Positions 1 to 7,705 of a stretch of DNA of 64,000 nt are shown piece by piece (the stretch's first letter is position 1; each line of letters starts with the position of its first letter). The position numbers and the translations under genes were made by a program. Below the pieces are notes generated by a model, which was given only the letters and a program-made list of their open reading frames with translations, was not told the DNA's origin and did no database searches. The stretch is from the NCBI RefSeq assembly GCF_963666545.1, contig NZ_OY762899.1:4034365-4098364 (forward strand), in the 5' to 3' direction. The DNA is from an uncultured Bacteroides sp. (GTDB lineage Bacteria > Bacteroidota > Bacteroidia > Bacteroidales > Bacteroidaceae).

Positions 1-2135
1 GTGCACATTTTTATAGCAATGTAGGCTATTACCGTCAGGGCGACTTTTTTAATTTCGGTGAAGCGAAAAATAATAATGTCAATCGTCTCAATATGAGAGG
101 CAATGTGGATGTGATGATCAATAGTTCCATTAGTGCTTATATTAATGCGAATGCTACTTTTTATGACGCGAAGAATGCGAAAGGTAATTACTGGGAGAAA
201 GCAGCAACAGCCAGACCAAACAGGCCTGAATATGCGGCTCCTCTCATTCCTTTGAGTTATATTGATCCGAACGCGACCGCTGCTTGGGATTTAATAAATA
301 GTTCCAATAACATTATTGATGGCAACTATTTTTTGAGTGGAACTCAAATTGATCAGACTAATATTATTGGAGATTATTATTCTGCCGGTAGTAGCAAGTG
401 GACAAGCCGTCAATTCCAGTTTGACACAGGTGTTGATGTTAAATTGGATAAAGTATTGAAAGGATTGAGTTTTCACTCTAAGTTTGCGGTAGACTATGCG
501 ACTTCGTATACCACCTCATTTGATAATAAATATGCTATCTACACCCCTACATGGTCTAATTATAATGGCAAGGATGTTATTGTGTCTTTAAAAAAAGAAA
601 ATAATGATGAAAAACCCGGTATGCAAAATGTAACTGGTAGCAAAGATAAGCAGACGATTGCATTTTCCGGCCAGTTTAATTATGAAAACACTTTTAATAA
701 GGTTCATAACGTTTCGGCCATGTTGATAGCGGCCGGTTACCAACAGACTTTGTCGGCGCAGTATCACAGTATCTGCAATGCGAACTTGGGTCTCCAGTTG
801 GGTTACAATTATCAGAACAAATATTATGTCGATTTTAGTTCAGCCATGATTCATTCTGCGAAATTGGCCGAAGGTCATCGTAACGCCATATCTCCAACGT
901 TGACTTTGGGTTGGAGATTAAGCAAAGAGGGCTTCCTTGCCGATTCTCCGGTAGTGGATGATTTAATGCTGAGTGTTTCGGGCGGTATTTTACATCAAGA
1001 CATTGATCTTGTTACCGGCGCAGACGATACTAAAAAAGAATTTTATTTGTATGAAGCCGTTTGGTCTCAAAATGATGGCTATGGGTGGTATGACGGTTCA
1101 GCCGGTAAGTATACAATTCCTTTACGCGGTGGGAACAAAGATTTGAGTTTTATTAAGCGCAAAGAGTTTTCCACTAACTTGAAAGCATCTTTATGGAAAA
1201 AGTTGCTTACGGTAGACGCTTCCTTTTTTATGAATTCAATGGAGGGATATCTTATTACCAATCCTACATTTTATCCAAGCTACTTGAGCACGGGATACCC
1301 CGCGGCATCGTTCGTGCCTTATTTGAACTATAATAATAATAAACGTGTAGGTTTTGATTTTGCTATAAATTTGAATAAACGTTTTGGAGAAGTGGACATG
1401 ACACTGGGTGTGGCCGGTACTTATTATGATACCAAAGCAACGAAGCGTGATGAGATCCATAATGATTATAGAAAACGTGAAGGACGTCCTATCGATGGTA
1501 TTTGGGGGTTGAAAAGTGCCGGCTTGTTCCAAAACGAGGAGGAAATAAAGAACTCCCCGGAACAAAAATTGGGCAGTACGGTAAAACCGGGTGATATAAA
1601 ATATGTGGATCAAAATGGCGACCATGTGATAGACAGCAATGATGAAATCTTCTTGGGTAAAGGAGGATGGTATGGTGCTCCTTTCACATTGGGTGTTAAT
1701 TTTACCGCGAAATGGAATAACTTCACTTTCTTCGCTTTAGGTACAGGAAACTTTGGCGCTTATGGCGTAAAGAATAGCTCTTATTATTGGATATCCGGAG
1801 ATAGTAAGTATTCTGCGATAGCACGCGATCGTTGGACAGAAAGCACGAAAGCTACTGCCACTTATCCGCGTTTGACGACAGATAATGGAAGTAATAATTT
1901 CCGCACATCGGATTTTTGGATATATAAGACTGATCGCTTTGATTTGGCGAAAGTGCAAATTACTTATGATTTGCCAAAGCATGTATTACGCAATATTATT
2001 CTCCATGACTTATCTGTTTATGTAAGCGGAGCAAATTTGCTCACTATCTCAAAAGAAAGAAAGCACATGGAAATGAGCGTAGGAAGTGCACCGCAAACCC
2101 GATTTTATAATATTGGTGTAAAAGCCGTATTCTAA
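1..2135 (+). CDS. SusC-like TonB-dependent outer-membrane transporter (5' end outside window)
   Basis: The reading frame is open from the first bases of the window (frame 3) to the TAA at 2133-2135, so about 711 C-terminal residues are present; the signal peptide, TonB box and plug lie upstream. The visible part alternates aromatic-rich beta strands and ends in VKAVF, with the terminal Phe typical of outer-membrane barrels. Near the middle is a stretch containing GDIKYVDQNGDHVIDSNDE, the calcium-loop-like insert seen in SusC/RagA proteins. A SusD gene starts 10 bp downstream, as in almost every SusC/SusD pair. SusC proteins import glycans across the outer membrane with their SusD lid; the neighbouring xylanases make xylo-oligosaccharides the likely cargo. 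The family call is firm; the substrate is inferred from context. Confidence 0.95.
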   Translation, partial: AHFYSNVGYYRQGDFFNFGEAKNNNVNRLNMRGNVDVMINSSISAYINANATFYDAKNAKGNYWEKAATARPNRPEYAAPLIPLSYIDPNATAAWDLINSSNNIIDGNYFLSGTQIDQTNIIGDYYSAGSSKWTSRQFQFDTGVDVKLDKVLKGLSFHSKFAVDYATSYTTSFDNKYAIYTPTWSNYNGKDVIVSLKKENNDEKPGMQNVTGSKDKQTIAFSGQFNYENTFNKVHNVSAMLIAAGYQQTLSAQYHSICNANLGLQLGYNYQNKYYVDFSSAMIHSAKLAEGHRNAISPTLTLGWRLSKEGFLADSPVVDDLMLSVSGGILHQDIDLVTGADDTKKEFYLYEAVWSQNDGYGWYDGSAGKYTIPLRGGNKDLSFIKRKEFSTNLKASLWKKLLTVDASFFMNSMEGYLITNPTFYPSYLSTGYPAASFVPYLNYNNNKRVGFDFAINLNKRFGEVDMTLGVAGTYYDTKATKRDEIHNDYRKREGRPIDGIWGLKSAGLFQNEEEIKNSPEQKLGSTVKPGDIKYVDQNGDHVIDSNDEIFLGKGGWYGAPFTLGVNFTAKWNNFTFFALGTGNFGAYGVKNSSYYWISGDSKYSAIARDRWTESTKATATYPRLTTDNGSNNFRTSDFWIYKTDRFDLAKVQITYDLPKHVLRNIILHDLSVYVSGANLLTISKERKHMEMSVGSAPQTRFYNIGVKAVF

Positions 2136-2145
2136 TGATAAAAAA

Positions 2146-3954
2146 ATGAAGACTATGAAATTAAAGAATATCATAAGACTTATAGTTCTCCTGCCTGTTT
2201 TGACTGCATGTGAAGACATGTTTTCACCCGAGGAAGAGAATAACCGAGGTATGGATCAAATGAATACCGAACCGACTTATGCGCAAGGGCTTCTGGGTTA
2301 TGCTTATGCAATGTTGCCTTACGACACAAAGAGTACGAGCGATGTTGCCACGGATGATGCCGTGACCAATGATTTGGCTAATAACTATCTAAAAATGAGC
2401 CTCGGAGCTTGGGCTTCAAACAATGACCCGATGAGCCAATGGCAAGCACGTAGGGCTACTATACAATATCTTAATCTTTTTTTAGAAATTGTAGATAAAG
2501 TAACTTGGGCGAAAGATGAAAAAGTACGTACGATGTACCGCGACCATTTGAAAGGAGAAGCGTATGCTTTACGCGCTCTTAACATGTACTATTTATTGAT
2601 GGCGCATGGTGGTTGGAGCGCAAGCGGTGAGTTGCTGGGTATTCCTATTCTGACAGCGTCAGAAGATAGTAAATCAGATTTTAATCTTCCACGAAATAAG
2701 TTTCAGGATTGTGCGGATCAGATCTTTAAGGATATAAATGAGGCGCTGGCGTTACTTCCTTTGGATTATAGTAATATAAATGACGCAGAGATTCCTGCTA
2801 AATACAAAGAAATAGGTGTGACTAATGCAAGCGATTATAATCGAGTATTCGGAACATATATGCGTGGACGTATAAGTGCACGTATCGTTGAAGCTATTCG
2901 TGCGCAAACAGCATTATTGGCTTCCAGTCCGGCATATAATCAAGGTACAACTGTGACAGCTGAGAATGCGGCAGATTATGCGGCAGTTGTTCTTGATCGT
3001 ATAAATGGTGTTGCAGGATTAGATCCAACCGGACATACTTGGTATATGAATACAAGTGATATTGATAATCTGGGATCGGGTGCTGTTCCTCCTGAAATTC
3101 TTTGGAGAGGTAATAAAACCAATGGAGATGCGGATTGGGATATGGGATTACAACAGGAACGAGATAACTTCCCACCTACATTATACGGAAAAGGACGTAT
3201 TAATCCTACTCAGAATTTGGTTGATGCTTTTCCTATGGCTAACGGTTATCCTATTTCAGATGCGACAAATAGTGAATATTCTCTTAGTAATCCTTATACA
3301 AATCGTGACCCCCGTCTAGGCAAGTATGTCTTATATAATGGAGCAAAATATAAAGAGAAGGAAATTATCACCGGAACGTATGTTAGTGATAATAATGATG
3401 GATTAAATAAGCAGAGCACATCAACACGTACAGGCTATTACTTACGTAAATTATTACGTGAAGATTGTAATGCAAGTACAAGTTCACCAAATGCTAAATA
3501 TCATTATCCGGTGCGTATTCGCTATACGGAGATCTTCTTGGCCTATGCTGAAGCTTCCAACGAAGCTTGGGGCCCTACAGGTAAAGGTACTCATGGTTAT
3601 AGCGCTTATGACGTAATTAAAGCTATTCGCAAAAGAGCAGGTGTGGGAACCAATAATGGTGATCCTTATTTGGAACAATGTAAAGCAGATAAAGATAAGA
3701 TGCGTGGATTAATACGTAATGAACGCCGTTTGGAACTTTGCTTTGAGAATAAACGTTTCTGGGATTTGCGTCGCTGGAAAGAGGAGTTGAACGTAAAAGC
3801 AAAAGGTGTGCGAGTTGAAAAGAATAATGATGCACTAAATTATACAATGATAGATGTAGAAAATAGAGAATATAAAGACTACATGTATTATGGTCCAATT
3901 CCTTATGATGAAGTTCTGAAATGGAGTAACCTGGAGCAAAATAAGGGTTGGTAA
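2146..3954 (+). CDS. SusD-like surface glycan-binding lipoprotein
   Basis: This is a 602-residue protein beginning with a lipoprotein signal ending LTAC (Cys22). The C-terminal part shows the SusD/RagB signature: RNERRLELCFENKRFWDLRRW near residue 525, followed by the closing PIPYDEV segment and the final NKGW. SusD proteins form the extracellular lid over SusC and bind the incoming oligosaccharide. The gene starts 10 bp after the SusC stop, so the two are co-transcribed and probably form a complex. Xylan as ligand is inferred from the locus, not visible in the protein. Confidence 0.95.
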   Translation: MKTMKLKNIIRLIVLLPVLTACEDMFSPEEENNRGMDQMNTEPTYAQGLLGYAYAMLPYDTKSTSDVATDDAVTNDLANNYLKMSLGAWASNNDPMSQWQARRATIQYLNLFLEIVDKVTWAKDEKVRTMYRDHLKGEAYALRALNMYYLLMAHGGWSASGELLGIPILTASEDSKSDFNLPRNKFQDCADQIFKDINEALALLPLDYSNINDAEIPAKYKEIGVTNASDYNRVFGTYMRGRISARIVEAIRAQTALLASSPAYNQGTTVTAENAADYAAVVLDRINGVAGLDPTGHTWYMNTSDIDNLGSGAVPPEILWRGNKTNGDADWDMGLQQERDNFPPTLYGKGRINPTQNLVDAFPMANGYPISDATNSEYSLSNPYTNRDPRLGKYVLYNGAKYKEKEIITGTYVSDNNDGLNKQSTSTRTGYYLRKLLREDCNASTSSPNAKYHYPVRIRYTEIFLAYAEASNEAWGPTGKGTHGYSAYDVIKAIRKRAGVGTNNGDPYLEQCKADKDKMRGLIRNERRLELCFENKRFWDLRRWKEELNVKAKGVRVEKNNDALNYTMIDVENREYKDYMYYGPIPYDEVLKWSNLEQNKGW

Positions 3955-3991
3955 ATAACTGATTATTATAAAATATAAAAGATTGAAAGAT

Positions 3992-5017
3992 ATGAATTCT
4001 TTAAAATTATTATCTGTCTTATCGATAGGATTATTGGCAATTTCTTGTGAAAACCAAGATGTTGAATATCCTGATTACGAAGGTGGTACTACGGCATATT
4101 TTGCTTACCAGTATCCTGTGCGTACTATTGTTTTAGGTGAAGATACTTATGATACTACGCTTGATAATCAACATAAGTGTACGATATACGGAGCCATGGG
4201 TGGCTCTTACAAAGGGAAAAATATTATTGTTGATTTTAATGTGGACAATACACTCACGGATCATCTCTATTTTTCAGATGGTTCTGCTGTGCAAGCGATG
4301 CCTTCCACTTATTATACTTTGGCTAGTGATAAACTTGTTTATGGTGGTGAACTAACGGGAGGAGTGGAAGTGCAATTGACGGATGCTTTCTTTGCAGATC
4401 CCAAATCATTGAAGAATACATATGTTATTCCTCTGGTTATGACGAAAGCTACTGGTACAGATAGCATTCTGGCTGGAACCCCGTTAATAAATGGGGATAA
4501 ACCTGCACGCACAAATTCGGTGTATTGGAATATATTACCTAAAGATTATGTACTTTATTGTGTAAAGTACATAAATAAATATCATGCAAACTATTTGCGT
4601 CGTGGTGTAGATCAGATTACTGAAAACGGAGTGACTTCAACAAATATTCGCCATAAACAATACGTAGAAAAAGATGAAGTTTGCTCTACAGCGACTCGTA
4701 CCTTAAATTCTGTAGTCTTTCCTGTAAGTACCAATCTTTCAAATGGAGATAAAATTACTTGTAATTTGATTTTAACCTTTAATGATAAGGGAGAATGTGT
4801 TATAACTTCCGGTAATCAGGAATATAGCGCAAGTGGTACAGGTAAATATCTCGATAAATCAGAGAAGAAAGCATGGGGTAATAAAGATCGTGATGGTCTC
4901 TACTTAGACTATCAGATTGATTTTGGAGCGAAGAAGTATGCTACAAAGGATACACTAGTTTGGCAAGGTCGTGGGATTGCAAGAGAACTGTTTGACCCTA
5001 AGTTTAAAATTAATTAA
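3992..5017 (+). CDS. DUF1735/DUF4361-type surface lipoprotein of the xylan locus
   Basis: A 341-residue protein from the ATG at 3992; a TTG nine bases earlier is in frame but less likely. The signal ends AISC (Cys19), so it is lipidated and probably surface exposed. The body begins with a segment rich in Tyr and beta strands (AYFAYQYPVRTIVLGEDTYD). This matches the DUF1735-containing proteins commonly encoded after SusD in Bacteroides, with a second beta domain (DUF4361-like) in the C-terminal half. Such proteins act as accessory glycan-binding proteins. It lies 37 bp after susD and 25 bp before the GH10 gene. The exact Pfam assignment is from memory of family features and should be treated as probable. 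Confidence 0.7.
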   Translation: MNSLKLLSVLSIGLLAISCENQDVEYPDYEGGTTAYFAYQYPVRTIVLGEDTYDTTLDNQHKCTIYGAMGGSYKGKNIIVDFNVDNTLTDHLYFSDGSAVQAMPSTYYTLASDKLVYGGELTGGVEVQLTDAFFADPKSLKNTYVIPLVMTKATGTDSILAGTPLINGDKPARTNSVYWNILPKDYVLYCVKYINKYHANYLRRGVDQITENGVTSTNIRHKQYVEKDEVCSTATRTLNSVVFPVSTNLSNGDKITCNLILTFNDKGECVITSGNQEYSASGTGKYLDKSEKKAWGNKDRDGLYLDYQIDFGAKKYATKDTLVWQGRGIARELFDPKFKIN

Positions 5018-5042
5018 GTATTATCTAATCATATAGATTTAA

Positions 5043-6788
5043 ATGATGAAAAAGTTAATATTAAATATGAGATACAGTGTGAAATTATTAGTTCCGGCAA
5101 TTGCTTCATCTTTATTAATTTCATGTGCTGATAGCAATATACTGGATTATTCGGTTGAACAGCCTGCTAAGCTGGCTCAATATGAATACCTGAATAATTA
5201 TGATGCATTAAAAACTTATGTTGACCGTAATGCCCATCCCAATTTCAAATTGGGATCTGGTATTACAGTTAGTGATTTTTTGAAGAAAGAGTTAGTACAT
5301 GGTTTAGCTTGTGCAAATTATGATGAACTGACCGCTGGTAATGCCATGAAATATGGCTCTGTTGTAAAAAATGATGGCACTATGGATTTCTCGCAAGTTA
5401 CAAAATTTGTAGAGGCCGCTAAAGGTGCCGGACTTTCTATTTACGGTCATACATTGTGCTGGCATTCGCAGCAGAATACCACATACCTGAATAGTCTCGT
5501 TAATAATCTTAATAATTGTTTGCACATAAATACTCCTGAAGCGAAAGCGAATAGTTGGGATTGGCAAATTAATTATCAGTTAGTTAGCGCTATGAAAGCA
5601 GGTATAAAATACACTTTGAAATTGCGTACTAAAGCCTCATCTGCTATTCAAATTGGATTTTGGCCTTATACTGAAGGTGGATCAACTCAATATGAATCAA
5701 GTATAGCAGCAGGTGGACAGTGGGCTGATGTTTCTGTTTCATTTACTGCTAATAGTGCTTTAGAGAAACTTCAATTTGTTTTTGGGACATTTAAAGGCGA
5801 TCTTTATTTTGATGATATATCTCTAACAGCTGAAGGATCTACAAAAAACCTAGTTAGTAATGGATCTTTTGATGCGGATAACTCAGCTGGTTGGGCAATG
5901 CCAAGTTGGCAGTCTTATACGTTTAATATCGAAGGGGCTCTTGATGGATCAGGTGCTGCTCCATTGACTCCAGAGGAGAAGGCGGATACCCTGACATGGG
6001 CTATGGAGCAATGGGTTAAAGGAATGATGAATTCATGTGATGGCTATGTAACAGCATGGGATGTGGTAAATGAACCGTTATCAGGTACAGACAATGATGG
6101 TGATGGTTTGTATGATTTGCAATCAGTAAAGAATGTTTCTGCGGATGACGCAAAGAATAATTTTTATTGGCAAGATTATCTGGGAGATGATTATGCTCGT
6201 ACGGCTATTAAATTCGCTCGACAATATGGTCCTCAGAATATGAAATTGTTTATCAATGATTATAATTTAGAATCTGACTGGGATGATAACAAGAAGTTGA
6301 AGAGTTTGATTAAATGGATTGAGCGTTGGGAAAGTGATGCTGTTACCAAGATCGATGGTATTGGCACTCAAATGCATGTCTCTTACTATATGAATCCTAC
6401 GACTCAAAAGAGTAAAGAAGATCATATTGTAAAAATGTACGAGTTGTTGAAAGAGTCAGGTAAACTTGTGAAAATATCAGAGCTGGATATGGGCATCATT
6501 GATGAAAGCGGTAATACTATTAAAACTGCGAATCTTACTTTTGAACAGCAATTATTGATGGCTGATTTCTATAAATTTATAATAGAAAAGTACTTTGAGA
6601 TTATCCCCGTTGCACAACAATATGGTATAACTCATTGGAGTCCAACTGATAGTCCTGAGAATGATTCATCGTGGAGAAAAGGAGAGCCTATTGGACTATG
6701 GGATTTAAACTATAGTCGTAAACCTGTTTATGGTGGATTTGCAAATGGCTTAGCTGGAAAAAGAGTCTTTACTCCTTCTAAAGAATAG
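5043..6788 (+). CDS. GH10 endo-xylanase lipoprotein with inserted carbohydrate-binding module
   Basis: A 581-residue endo-beta-1,4-xylanase. The signal ends LLISC (Cys28), placing it on the outer membrane, probably at the cell surface. GH10 motifs are split by an insert: GHTLCWHSQQ near residue 135 precedes it, while the acid/base Glu344 (WDVVNEP) and nucleophile Glu480 (SELDM) follow it. The insert, roughly residues 155-300, is a beta-sandwich carbohydrate-binding module of the CBM4/22 type, ending LYFDDISLT, followed by a short second-module start (NLVSNGSFD). This architecture is known for surface xylanases of Bacteroides xylan loci. A hairpin terminator follows at 6801-6832, closing the first operon. 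Confidence 0.95.
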   Translation: MMKKLILNMRYSVKLLVPAIASSLLISCADSNILDYSVEQPAKLAQYEYLNNYDALKTYVDRNAHPNFKLGSGITVSDFLKKELVHGLACANYDELTAGNAMKYGSVVKNDGTMDFSQVTKFVEAAKGAGLSIYGHTLCWHSQQNTTYLNSLVNNLNNCLHINTPEAKANSWDWQINYQLVSAMKAGIKYTLKLRTKASSAIQIGFWPYTEGGSTQYESSIAAGGQWADVSVSFTANSALEKLQFVFGTFKGDLYFDDISLTAEGSTKNLVSNGSFDADNSAGWAMPSWQSYTFNIEGALDGSGAAPLTPEEKADTLTWAMEQWVKGMMNSCDGYVTAWDVVNEPLSGTDNDGDGLYDLQSVKNVSADDAKNNFYWQDYLGDDYARTAIKFARQYGPQNMKLFINDYNLESDWDDNKKLKSLIKWIERWESDAVTKIDGIGTQMHVSYYMNPTTQKSKEDHIVKMYELLKESGKLVKISELDMGIIDESGNTIKTANLTFEQQLLMADFYKFIIEKYFEIIPVAQQYGITHWSPTDSPENDSSWRKGEPIGLWDLNYSRKPVYGGFANGLAGKRVFTPSKE

Positions 6789-6800
6789 TCTTTAATTTTT

Positions 6801-6832
6801 TTGATAGCGGTAGTCTATGACTCCGCTATCAA
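6801..6832 (+). terminator. Hairpin after the GH10 gene
   Basis: TTGATAGCGG and CCGCTATCAA form a perfect 10-bp stem, with AGTC/GACT pairing inside the loop. The hairpin begins 12 bp after the GH10 stop. A run of T precedes it and only TTTA follows, so it would act as a weak or bidirectional terminator. Confidence 0.65.
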
Positions 6833-6849
6833 TTTAAAAACAAATAAGA

Positions 6850-7292
6850 ATGAATGTAAAGACGAATTTTATACTCACATTAACTATTGGAATATTATTG
6901 AGTAGTGCTATTAATAATCAGGTTTTCTCTCAAGAAAATCTAGTATTTGTTATTAATGACATTCACTATTTTCTCCAAGAGTTTATCATCAGGAGATTTT
7001 AGCGAAATCTTCTTAATGTTTTTCTCATGTTGCTGCTGTCTGGAATAGTGGTAAAATCATTAATAGCGTTGCTATGAATAGTATAAAGAATATTATTGAG
7101 CATGAACGTTATGTCGAATTTTGCGGTAAATACTTGCGTTATTTCGATTTACTTCGTTGGGGTATGGCAGATTCTAAATGGCTTGAGCCTTTAAAAACAT
7201 TAGGTTGGACGGAGAAGGCAATGTATTATCCTTTCCCACAGAATGGGCAGAACAATGATCCTAACCTGAAAGGTAATGATATGAATAAATAG
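6850..7292 (+). pseudogene. Decayed gene pieces: signal-peptide stub and SusD C-terminal remnant
   Basis: A 50-codon stub at 6850-7002 begins with a secretion signal (FILTLTIGILLSSA) and stops abruptly. A different frame, open from 7017 to the stop at 7292, encodes the last part of a SusD/RagB protein: IIEHERYVEFCGKYLRYFDL, RWG, and the closing PFPQNG and NDPNLKGND, which match the conserved SusD C-terminus (ERRVEF, RYFDLRRWG, IPQ, NPNL). No SusC-like sequence lies next to it. It reads as the scar of a second SusD gene removed by deletion. The stub may belong to another deleted gene. Confidence 0.8.
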
Positions 7293-7354
7293 ATTGGAAT
7301 AGACATTTGTTTTATAATAAAATCTGCATTTGATTCTTTTTTCGATAGACATTC

Positions 7355-7402
7355 AAAAAAGAAGATGTGCCAAAAGTTAAATTTATCACACCTTTCTTTT
7401 TT
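7355..7402 (+). terminator. AT-rich hairpin downstream of the SusD remnant
   Basis: An A run followed by GAAGATGTG pairs imperfectly with CACACCTTTC followed by a T run, giving a long stem with an AT-rich loop that ends in TTTTTT. The two A/T ends make it potentially active in both directions. Confidence 0.5.
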
Positions 7403-7468
7403 AACAAAAGCCGAAAGTAGAGGGATACATATTTAGATGTATTCATAGTGTTATACTTATGGTTCGTT

Positions 7469-7625
7469 TATATTTGGCTTTAGTGATAATTTGTATTTTC
7501 TGAGCTTCTTATATAATCGTTATCCTAATCAATCTCTTTGCACCTATTGTAATTTTGGTAGCAGTTTATTGCATGATGTAACATACGGAATAATCTTTGT
7601 AACACCTGAACGGGTGGATGTAACA
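7469..7625 (+). promoter_or_regulatory. Upstream region of the GH115 operon with three TGTAACA repeats
   Basis: A TATATTTG element (fits the Bacteroides -7 consensus TAnnTTTG) lies at 7469-7476, and a weaker candidate, TAATCTTTG, lies at 7591-7599. Three copies of TGTAACA sit at 7577, 7598 and 7619, exactly 21 bp apart, which places them on the same face of the helix. Such phased repeats are typical of activator sites. The GH115 gene starts at 7706. Which of the two candidate promoters is used cannot be told from sequence. Confidence 0.45.
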
Positions 7626-7705
7626 AACGAAGGAATGATTGGATACAAAAAGGCGAGAATCAAATATAATTTATTGTGTATGTTTGTGTCAGAGCTATGT
7701 TAATA

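Noticed and set aside
1236-1625. 129-codon - strand ORF inside susC
   Set aside because: It lies wholly inside the SusC reading frame and has low-complexity Ile/Thr-rich sequence; it is a shadow of the real gene.
7491-7703. 70-codon ORF before the GH115 gene
   Set aside because: It spans the promoter region and TGTAACA repeats, has no convincing start and no homology that I can see.
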